DNA from: JAIBJN01 sp963811635
GTDB taxonomy: Bacteria; Actinomycetota; Thermoleophilia; Gaiellales; Gaiellaceae
Direction of reading: 5' to 3'
Length of the DNA stretch: 64,000 nt
Assembly: GCA_963811635.1 (NCBI GenBank)
Contig: CAWESB010000015.1
Coordinates: 1 to 64,000 of the forward strand
The stretch's first letter is position 1. The number at the start of each line of letters is the position of its first letter. The translations under genes and the position numbers were made by a program. Below, in pieces: positions 58,439 through 64,000 of this stretch. Below the pieces are notes generated by a model that was not told where the DNA came from, did no database searches, and worked only from the letters and a program-made list of their open reading frames with translations.

Positions 58439-58890
58439 TCGACGACCTCCTTGCTCTTCTCGAGCAGCCTGACGTCCTCGACGACCATCTCCTTGTCGAT
58501 TGCCTTGACCATGTCGTAGACGGTGAGCGCGGCCACTGTCACGGCCGTCAGCGCCTCCATCTCGACGCCCGTCTGAGCCGTCGTCTCGGCGCTGGCCACG
58601 ATCGCGACGCCGGTGTCCTCGACCTCGAGCTCGACGTCCAGGTGGGTGAGCGGCAACGGGTGGCAGAGCGGGATCAGCTCGGCGGTCCGCTTCGCCGCCA
58701 TGATCCCGGCGACCTGGGCCGTCGTCAGCGCATCGCCCTTCGGCAGGTCGCGCAGACGGGCGGAAATCCCCGGGCTCATGCGCACGAAGGCACGGGCGAC
58801 GGCGCGGCGCCGCGCAGCCGGCTTCCCGCCCACGTCCACCATGTGGACCGCGCCGCTCTCGTCGACGTGGCTCAGCTCCTCGCCTTGCAC
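58435..58890 (-). CDS. moaC: Cyclic pyranopterin monophosphate synthase
   Basis: Second enzyme of molybdenum-cofactor synthesis (151 residues), acting after MoaA. HMVDVGGKPAARRRAVARA, KRTAELIPLCHPLPLTH and GVEMEALTAVTVAALTVYD are the family motifs with the catalytic Lys and His residues. GTG 58890 is 6 bases after TAGGCT. It is the first gene of the long leftward array that ends with the methyltransferase at 50051. Confidence 0.93.
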   Translation of the reverse strand: MQGEELSHVDESGAVHMVDVGGKPAARRRAVARAFVRMSPGISARLRDLPKGDALTTAQVAGIMAAKRTAELIPLCHPLPLTHLDVELEVEDTGVAIVASAETTAQTGVEMEALTAVTVAALTVYDMVKAIDKEMVVEDVRLLEKSKEVVE

Positions 58891-58896
58891 GCCGTA

Positions 58897-58902
58897 AGCC
58901 TA
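58897..58902 (-). promoter_or_regulatory. Putative -10 box (TAGGCT) of moaC
   Basis: TAGGCT on the minus strand ends 6 bases before the moaC GTG, in the 27-base gap after otsA. No Shine-Dalgarno sequence is seen. It could drive the whole leftward moaC-to-methyltransferase array. Confidence 0.45.
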
Positions 58903-58917
58903 GACCGGAGGGACGCG

Positions 58918-60402
58918 TCAGCCGCGCGCCGACAAGGCCGGGCTCTCCCGCGCCTCGTCCAGGTCCGCGAGCTGAGCCTGGATCCAGCCGGCGATGTCGT
59001 GCTCGCGGACCTGGGCGGCGATCGCCTCGCGCCGGCGGCGGCGCTCCCCGGCCGCCATCGTCAGCGCCTCGTGGATCGCCTGCGCCTGGCCGGCGATGTC
59101 GAACGGGTTCACCGTGAGCGCCCACTCGCCCAGCTCGTCGTGCGCGCCGGCGTTCTCGGAGAGGATGAGCACGCCGTCGCGCTCGTTCACCAGCGGCGCC
59201 TCCTTCGCAACGAGGTTCATGCCGTCGAAGATGGCGTTCACCAACAGCACGTCGAACTGCTTGTACGCGGCGACCGCCTGGAGGAAGTTGTCCTGGATCT
59301 GGAGGTCGAGCGGGACCCAGCCGTCGCGCTGGAAGCGGTCGTTGACGACGCGTGCGGCGCGCTGGATGGCGCCCAGGTACTCGGCGTACTCCGGAATGTC
59401 CTGGCGGGAGGGGTCGAGGAGGGCGAGCATCTGCACCCGCCCGTGCATCTCCGGGTGCGCGTCCAGGTACAGCTCGTAGGCGCGGAATCCGCGCACCACG
59501 TTCTTGGACGGGTCTGTCCGGTCGACGCGGAGGATCAGGTACTCGGGCCGCCGCTCGGCGATGGCCTCCGCCGCGAGGCGGACCTCAGCGCTCACGGCCA
59601 CCTCGTCGAACTCGTCAGGGTCGACCGAGATCGGCCGGGCCCGGATCCGCGCCACGTGGTCGCCGAGCGGGATCGTGAAGGCCTTGCGGTCGGGCTCGAC
59701 GCCGAGGATGTCGACGCAGGACCGCTGGAAGCTGTGGCACCAGCGCGCCGTGTGGAAGCTGACGACGTCGTTGGCGAGCAGGCCTTCGTGGATCGCACGC
59801 CGGATCGACTCGGGGAGCACGCGCCAGTAGTCGGGCATCGGCCACGGGACGTGGATGAACTGCGACAGCAGCGCGTCCGGGACACGCTCGCGCACGAGCG
59901 CCGGCGCGACGTAGAGGTGGTAGTCGTGGAAGAAGACCGCCGCCTCGGGGTCGCGCTCGAGCTCTGCGACGACGGCGTCGGCGAAGCCCTGGTTGACGGC
60001 GACGTAGCCCTCGGTCCACGCGTGGTGCAGGCCGTGGTCGACGTCGGGCGCGGCCGCGAGCCCCCAGAGATAGTGCTGGATGAACCACAGCATCGGGTTC
60101 GCGATCACGTTGTAGTGCCAGTCGTAGGCCGCGGGATCGTGCGCGACGAGGCGGAGGCGATAGGCGGCGCCGCCCCGCGCCGTCTCCTCGATCGCCTCTC
60201 CGTCCGCCTCGGCGACCACCAGTCGGTCCTCTTCGGACATGGTGCTCGCGATCCAGGTGACGTCGTGGTGCTCGACGAGGCTGCGGAGCGCCGTGACCAG
60301 GCCGCCGCCGCCTCGTCGGGCGATCCGGTCTCCGCCCGGGTCGCGGTCGTAAACGACCGGGCCGCGGTTCGAGACGACGATCAGCTTGCGCCGGCCCGCC
60401 AT
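58918..60402 (-). CDS. otsA: Alpha,alpha-trehalose-phosphate synthase-like glycosyltransferase (GT20)
   Basis: GT-B fold enzyme of 494 residues that would join UDP/GDP-glucose and glucose-6-phosphate. Motifs: VVSNRGPVVY, GGGGLVTALRSL, the HDYHLYVAPALVR region, FIHVPWPMPDYWRVLP, and DGMNLVAKEAPLVN with LILSENAGAHDEL. The usual donor-binding DRxDYxKG appears as VDRTDPSKNVVRG, so donor choice may differ, and glucosylglycerol-phosphate synthase is an alternative. No OtsB-like phosphatase is adjacent. ATG 60402 follows TAGGGT by 7 bases. Confidence 0.85.
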   Translation of the reverse strand: MAGRRKLIVVSNRGPVVYDRDPGGDRIARRGGGGLVTALRSLVEHHDVTWIASTMSEEDRLVVAEADGEAIEETARGGAAYRLRLVAHDPAAYDWHYNVIANPMLWFIQHYLWGLAAAPDVDHGLHHAWTEGYVAVNQGFADAVVAELERDPEAAVFFHDYHLYVAPALVRERVPDALLSQFIHVPWPMPDYWRVLPESIRRAIHEGLLANDVVSFHTARWCHSFQRSCVDILGVEPDRKAFTIPLGDHVARIRARPISVDPDEFDEVAVSAEVRLAAEAIAERRPEYLILRVDRTDPSKNVVRGFRAYELYLDAHPEMHGRVQMLALLDPSRQDIPEYAEYLGAIQRAARVVNDRFQRDGWVPLDLQIQDNFLQAVAAYKQFDVLLVNAIFDGMNLVAKEAPLVNERDGVLILSENAGAHDELGEWALTVNPFDIAGQAQAIHEALTMAAGERRRRREAIAAQVREHDIAGWIQAQLADLDEARESPALSARG

Positions 60403-60409
60403 GGCGGGA

Positions 60410-60415
60410 ACCCTA
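60410..60415 (-). promoter_or_regulatory. Putative -10 box (TAGGGT) of otsA
   Basis: TAGGGT on the minus strand ends 7 bases before the otsA ATG in the 33-base gap after the treT-like gene. No Shine-Dalgarno sequence is seen. Confidence 0.4.
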
Positions 60416-60435
60416 GCGGGGACCGCGACCGCGAC

Positions 60436-61734
60436 TCAGGCGCCGTGCAGCTCGGCCGACCGGAGCTCGGCCGCCAACTCGGTTACGTCGGCATCCGTCT
60501 CGTCCAGGTAGTTGAACTGCACGAGCCAGTCGCGCAGGAGCCTGGGCGTGAGAAAACGCCGGCGCACGTACTCCTTGCCCCTCAACGCCATCTCGCGATG
60601 CGCCGCCGGCTCCTCGAGCACCTGCCTCGTCCGCTCGGCGCACTCCTCCACGGAGGAGACGAGGTAGCCCGTCTCACCGTCCTGGATCTGGTCGACGATC
60701 CCGCCGACGCGGCCCGCGATCGTGGGGCGGCCCTTCCAGAGCGACTCGGTCACCGTCAGCCCGAAGCCCTCGCGGATCGACTTCTGCAGGACGACTTCCG
60801 AGCGCACCTGGAAGGCGTTCACCTCGACCGAGCCGACGTTGTTCAGATTGGAGAGGATGAAGATGTCCGGATCGCCGCCGGCCGCGCTCACCGTCCGGTT
60901 GTAGTACTCCCAGCCCTCGGGGTCGTCGTGCGCCATCGAGCCGACGAGCGCCAGCTGGACGTCGGGGTGCGACTCCCGGACCTCCCGCCAGGCCTCGATG
61001 ACGCCGAGCGGGTCCTTCCAGGGATCGAAGCGGCTCACCTGGGTGATCAGCGGCCGATGCACGTCGATCCCGAACTGATCGACGATGTAGGAGGCGTCCT
61101 CTGCCGAAAGCGCCATGTTCTTCGGGGCCAGAGGATCGATGGCCGGCGGCCAGATCCAGGGCGCCGGGATCCCCTCGGAGTCCGGCACGTACTGTCGCCG
61201 GTGGAAGACCGTGGCGTCGTAGCTCCCGATCCACGGCAACAGGAAGTCGAGGACGGATGGGTTCGGCTCGGACAGGTCGATGTGGCAGCGCCAGCACCAG
61301 TGCCGGGCGACGTGGCGGGCATGGTCGATCACCCCGGCCGGCTGTGGGTCGTGGACGATGATGAAGTCGTACTCGCCCTCGAGCGCGTCGGCGTTGAGCT
61401 CGTTGTAGCGGCGGAAGATCGCCTCCTGCTCGGAGGTCAGGCCCTTCGCATCGCCCTGGAGCGCGTTGTGAATCGCCTTCGTGACGTCGAAGAACTCGTC
61501 CGCGCCCTGGATGATCCGCCACTCGACGTCGAGCCCGGCGTCCCGCATGAGCGGGACGAGCGTGTAGAGGATCTCGGCCACGCCGCCGCCGAAAGCCGTC
61601 GCGGAGAGATGGAGGACGCGCTTGCCCTGGAGGGGCTCCGCCAGCTCCCGAATCTGATCCATGAGCCCGCGAGTCGCGATGGACGCATAGTCGGCGAGGA
61701 CCTTCGTCCCGACGTTGACCAGCTGTAGCTGCAC
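60436..61734 (-). CDS. Trehalose-forming glycosyltransferase, TreT-like (GT4)
   Basis: GT-B enzyme of 432 residues related to trehalose glycosyltransferring synthase, which makes trehalose reversibly from NDP-glucose and glucose. LSATAFGGGVAEILYTLVP starts the acceptor domain, HDPQPAGVIDHARHV and WRCHIDLSEPN follow, and the donor domain has VSRFDPWKDPLGVIEAW, KSIREGFGLTVTESLWKG and the EX7E-type glutamates there. It lies next to the otsA-like gene on the same strand, giving two possible trehalose routes. GTG start, with TATCCT 10 bases before it. Confidence 0.83.
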   Translation of the reverse strand: MQLQLVNVGTKVLADYASIATRGLMDQIRELAEPLQGKRVLHLSATAFGGGVAEILYTLVPLMRDAGLDVEWRIIQGADEFFDVTKAIHNALQGDAKGLTSEQEAIFRRYNELNADALEGEYDFIIVHDPQPAGVIDHARHVARHWCWRCHIDLSEPNPSVLDFLLPWIGSYDATVFHRRQYVPDSEGIPAPWIWPPAIDPLAPKNMALSAEDASYIVDQFGIDVHRPLITQVSRFDPWKDPLGVIEAWREVRESHPDVQLALVGSMAHDDPEGWEYYNRTVSAAGGDPDIFILSNLNNVGSVEVNAFQVRSEVVLQKSIREGFGLTVTESLWKGRPTIAGRVGGIVDQIQDGETGYLVSSVEECAERTRQVLEEPAAHREMALRGKEYVRRRFLTPRLLRDWLVQFNYLDETDADVTELAAELRSAELHGA

Positions 61735-61776
61735 GGCGCGCCCGAGGATAGCTGGCGCGTCGGGGAACTCGGCGCC

Positions 61777-62208
61777 CTAGGCGGCGCTCAGCTGCTTCGT
61801 GAAGCGGAGGCAGGAGCCGGGCCCGCCGGGCCGCGGACCGATGCTCAGGTCGTCCGTCACGGCGCGGATGATCGCGATCCCGAGACCGCCCTCGTCGAGC
61901 TCGGACGGATCGCCCTCGAGCAGGGCCGGATCGAACCCGCCGCCCTCGTCCGAGACCTCGACGGCGAGGTTCGACTCGAGCAGCTCGTAGCGGATCTCGA
62001 CCTCGCCTTCGCGACCGGCCTCGTAGGCGTGCCGGATCGAGTTCGAGCAGGCCTCGGTGAGCGCGAGCTTCACGTCGGCGATCACCTCGGGCTCGACCGC
62101 GAGCGGGCGCAGGAGCCCCGTGAGCGCCAGGCGCCCGAGAGCGATGTACTCGGCCTTTGCCGGGATGACGAGAGAGACCACGTTCGTTGAGATCGAGTCG
62201 TCGGTCAC
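61777..62208 (-). CDS. Anti-sigma-factor serine kinase-like ATPase (RsbW/SpoIIAB family)
   Basis: GHKL-type ATPase domain of 143 residues. The N-box is LALTEACSNSIRHAYE, the G1 box SDEGGGFDP, and the C-terminal GGLGIAIIRAVTDDL is the G2 region. Such proteins bind sigma factors or phosphorylate anti-anti-sigma factors. No antagonist or sigma-B gene is adjacent. GTG 62208 (MTDDSISTNVVSL) was chosen because the longer frame runs through the DNA methyltransferase gene. Partner unknown. Confidence 0.82.
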   Translation of the reverse strand: MTDDSISTNVVSLVIPAKAEYIALGRLALTGLLRPLAVEPEVIADVKLALTEACSNSIRHAYEAGREGEVEIRYELLESNLAVEVSDEGGGFDPALLEGDPSELDEGGLGIAIIRAVTDDLSIGPRPGGPGSCLRFTKQLSAA

Positions 62209-62245
62209 ACGCGTTGATGCCGCAGACGCGCGGATCTGCCGAAAT

Positions 62246-63136
62246 CTAGCGCCTGCCGGCACGAGCCGGGGATTTCTGTCCTCCCTCGGCAGGTACCCCT
62301 GGCCCCGCGCTGCGAAACGGCACGAGGCGCTTTCGGGCGACCTCGACCGCCTCCGGGCTCGAATCGACGAGCACGTAGCGGCGGTCGAGTCCGGCGCAGA
62401 CGGCCCCCAAGGTGCCCGATCCGGCGAAGGGATCGAGGCACCAGTCACCTGGCCGCGTGGACGCCTGCACCATGCGCCGCACGATCCTCTCCGGCTTCTG
62501 GGTTGCGTACCCGGTCTTCTCCTTTCCGGTCGGCGAGACGATCGTGTGCCACCAGACGTCGGTCGGCAGCTTCCCGCGCGCGGCCTTCTCGGCGGTCACC
62601 AGGCCGGGCGCCATGTAGGGCTCGCGCTCGACCTCCTCCGAGTCGAACCAGTACCGCTCGGGGTCCCGGACGTAGACGAGGATCGTGTCGTGCTTCGCCG
62701 GCCAGCGCCGTCGAGGCCGGGCGCCGTAGTCGTAGGCCCAGACGATCTCGTTCAGGAAGCACTCGCGGCCGAAGAGCCCGTCGAGCAGCACCTTGACGTA
62801 ATGGGCCTCGCGGTAGTCGAGGTGCAGATAGAGCGTCCCGGTCGGGGCCAGCAGGCGGCGGAGCTCGCGGAGGCGCGGCTCGAGGAAGCCGAGGTAGTCG
62901 TCGAAGGAGTCGGCGAACGAGGACTCGCCAAGGACGCGGGTCGAGTAGCGGCGCCCGCCGAAGCCGGTCCGGTCGCCGTCGGCCATTGCATCCGTAGCGA
63001 GGGTCAGCCGCCGCTGCCTCCGGCCCGTGTTGAAGGGCGGGTCGGCGTAGACGAGCTGGAACGAGCCGTCGTCGAACGCCGGCAGGATCTCCAGGTTGTC
63101 CCCGAGAAGGACCTGATCCTCGCTGGGCGTCGCCAC
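62246..63136 (-). CDS. DNA methyltransferase, amino-group type, orphan
   Basis: Site-specific DNA N6-adenine or N4-cytosine methyltransferase of 296 residues. Catalytic motif IV reads ADPPFNTG (about residue 31), and the SAM-binding motif I is near the C-terminus, DPFAGSGTLGAVCAG. The IV-then-I order is that of the beta class (as in CcrM). The target-recognition region is probably residues 110-215 (ARPRRRWPAKHDTILVYV). No restriction endonuclease is nearby, so it may have a regulatory or replication-related role; this is inferred. GTG 63136 follows TAGACT by 6 bases. Confidence 0.86.
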   Translation of the reverse strand: MATPSEDQVLLGDNLEILPAFDDGSFQLVYADPPFNTGRRQRRLTLATDAMADGDRTGFGGRRYSTRVLGESSFADSFDDYLGFLEPRLRELRRLLAPTGTLYLHLDYREAHYVKVLLDGLFGRECFLNEIVWAYDYGARPRRRWPAKHDTILVYVRDPERYWFDSEEVEREPYMAPGLVTAEKAARGKLPTDVWWHTIVSPTGKEKTGYATQKPERIVRRMVQASTRPGDWCLDPFAGSGTLGAVCAGLDRRYVLVDSSPEAVEVARKRLVPFRSAGPGVPAEGGQKSPARAGRR

Positions 63137-63142
63137 CCGGCG

Positions 63143-63148
63143 AGTCTA
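63143..63148 (-). promoter_or_regulatory. Putative -10 box (TAGACT) of the DNA methyltransferase gene
   Basis: TAGACT on the minus strand ends 6 bases before the GTG, in the short gap after the HtrA gene. No Shine-Dalgarno sequence is seen. Confidence 0.45.
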
Positions 63149-63153
63149 GAGGG

Positions 63154-64000
63154 CTAGCAGGCCAGCTTCGGCGGGTTCGCCGGCCGGTCGCCGAGGGTTG
63201 CGGTCAGGTCGATCCGCTCGGAGCCGCGCAGGACGGTGAGCCGGATCTCGTCCCCCGGGAAGCGCTGCTGGTTGACAGCGCGGACAACCTCCTCCGCCGA
63301 GCGCACGGGCTTCCCGTCGACGGCGACGATCAGATCCCCACCGGGGCAGAAGGCGATGCCCTCGAACTCGGCCTCGTCCTTGCCGCCGCGAAGCCCGGCC
63401 CGGTCGGCAGGGCTGCCGGAGGCGACGGATTGCACCGCCGCGCCATGGTCCTGCGGGAAGCCGAAGCGCTCGGCGAGGCGCGGCGTCAGCGTCTGCGTGG
63501 TCACGCCGAGCCAGGCGTAGCGCACCTTCCCGGTCCGGATCAGCTGCTCCATCGAGCGCCGCGCGGCGTTGATGGGGACTGCGAACCCGACGCCCTCGGC
63601 GGTGCCGGACTCGCTGCGGATCTGCGCGTTGATGCCGATGACATCGCCGTCGGCGTCGAACATCGGCCCGCCCGAGTTGCCGCGGTTGATCGGCGCGTCC
63701 GTCTGGATCGCGTCGACGAGGTTGAAGCCGGAGGTGATCGAGTCGATCGTGCGCTCGGTCGCCGAGACGACGCCGACGCTGAGCGAGCTCACCTGGCCGA
63801 AGGGGCTGCCGATCGCCGCGACGGGCTCGCCGACGACCACCTCGCTCGAGTCGCCGAGCGGCACCGGGCTGACCGGGTGGTCGGCGGGATCGACCTTGAG
63901 GACGCCGACGTCGTCGAACACGTCCCAGCCGACGATCTCCGCCGGGACGCGCTCACCGTCGCGGAACTGGACGTAGACCGTGTCCGCGGCGGCCGGCGTT
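63154..64000 (-). CDS. HtrA/DegP-type serine protease with PDZ domain (5' end outside window)
   Basis: Partial: the reading frame is open to the window edge, so the N-terminus and catalytic His are missing. The visible 281 residues include the catalytic Asp in WDVFDDVGVLKVDP and the Ser in DAPINRGNSGGPMFD, with the GFAVPINAA segment. A PDZ domain follows from about 63600 to the end (YAWLGVTTQTLTPRLAE, SPADRAGLRGG, DLIVAVDGKPVRSAEEVV). Such proteases handle misfolded envelope proteins. A second internal GTG at 63921 is not the true start, because the Asp motif lies across it. Confidence 0.9.
   Translation of the reverse strand, partial: TPAAADTVYVQFRDGERVPAEIVGWDVFDDVGVLKVDPADHPVSPVPLGDSSEVVVGEPVAAIGSPFGQVSSLSVGVVSATERTIDSITSGFNLVDAIQTDAPINRGNSGGPMFDADGDVIGINAQIRSESGTAEGVGFAVPINAARRSMEQLIRTGKVRYAWLGVTTQTLTPRLAERFGFPQDHGAAVQSVASGSPADRAGLRGGKDEAEFEGIAFCPGGDLIVAVDGKPVRSAEEVVRAVNQQRFPGDEIRLTVLRGSERIDLTATLGDRPANPPKLAC

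Noticed and set aside
58642..61728. Very long open frame of over 1000 codons on the plus strand
   Set aside because: It lies opposite the moaC, otsA and treT-like genes, is Arg/Val/Ala-rich with no domain, and is a shadow of high G+C third positions.
61777..62448. Long form of the RsbW-like protein from 62448
   Set aside because: The extra 80 residues overlap the DNA methyltransferase gene and are low-complexity; GTG 62208 gives the normal kinase domain.
62246..63136. Restriction-modification or defence island
   Set aside because: Only a methyltransferase is present; neighbours are an RsbW-like kinase and an HtrA protease, with no nuclease or mobile element.
1..64000. CRISPR arrays, insertion sequences, phage genes, riboswitches
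   Set aside because: Reading through the window showed no spaced direct repeats, transposase or integrase motifs, or aptamer-like conserved leaders.

Overview
The window is 64 kb of very G+C-rich, tightly packed bacterial chromosome. Coding third positions are almost always G or C, GTG starts are abundant, many neighbouring genes overlap by 1-4 bases, and no gene-free stretch exceeds about 180 bases. I see no insertion sequence, prophage, CRISPR array or rRNA. The gene families (14-subunit NADH dehydrogenase, UbiA/MqnP-type prenyltransferase, CcmABC cytochrome c maturation, OmpR response regulator with kinase and GerMN lipoprotein) suggest a deep-branching, aerobic, menaquinone-using actinobacterium, perhaps Thermoleophilia/Gaiellales. 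That placement is inference from style and content, not from a marker gene.

Layout. 1-1.5 kb: leftward ferredoxin-NADP reductase and an A-type Fe-S carrier. 1.6-15.8 kb: a complete rightward complex I operon, nuoA to nuoN in the standard order, with structured spacers between nuoF/nuoG and nuoH/nuoI. 15.8-20.5 kb: a lipoamide-dehydrogenase-like flavoprotein, then a cyclic-nucleotide-binding protein, a second flavoprotein and a membrane class III nucleotide cyclase. 20.4-24.9 kb: metallo-beta-lactamase-fold hydrolase, small proteins, Ldh_2-type dehydrogenase, Mrp ATPase, CapA-like protein. 24.9-31.5 kb: an envelope-regulation block of response regulator, histidine kinase, GerMN lipoprotein, ECF sigma factor, putative anti-sigma factor, L,D-transpeptidase and GNAT. 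31.5-43.0 kb: housekeeping genes, mostly leftward (IMPase, DUF1015, YchF-like GTPase, methylmalonyl-CoA epimerase, FtsH, nicotinate phosphoribosyltransferase, DUF1385, M20 peptidase, two paralogous methyltransferases), with a short rightward group (YhaM-like, membrane protein, Gly/Asp-rich protein). 43.1-46.9 kb: RarA, a single-chain ETF beta-alpha fusion and a hydrolase. 46.9-50 kb: arginase, tRNA-Phe, two peptide-type ABC permeases. 50-58.9 kb: a leftward array linking SAM hydrolase, heme synthesis (hemA, hemC, hemD), a HemX/CcsA protein, ccmABC and a CcmD-like peptide, a prenyltransferase and molybdenum-cofactor genes. 58.9-64 kb: two trehalose-forming glycosyltransferases, an RsbW-like kinase, an orphan DNA methyltransferase and an HtrA protease cut by the window edge.

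How it fits together. Much of the window serves respiration: complex I, Fe-S carriers, ETF, heme, cytochrome c maturation and quinone prenylation. Two candidate regulatory modules stand out: CNBD-flavoprotein-cyclase, and the two-component/GerMN lipoprotein/ECF/anti-sigma/L,D-transpeptidase block. Two expression signatures recur. First, a TAnnnT or TATAAT-like hexamer lies 6-8 bases before the start codon of many first genes, suggesting leaderless mRNAs. Second, three coupled genes (246-, 255- and 263-residue products) have no usable ATG/GTG/TTG and seem to begin at a CTG inside a CTGA overlap with the upstream stop codon.
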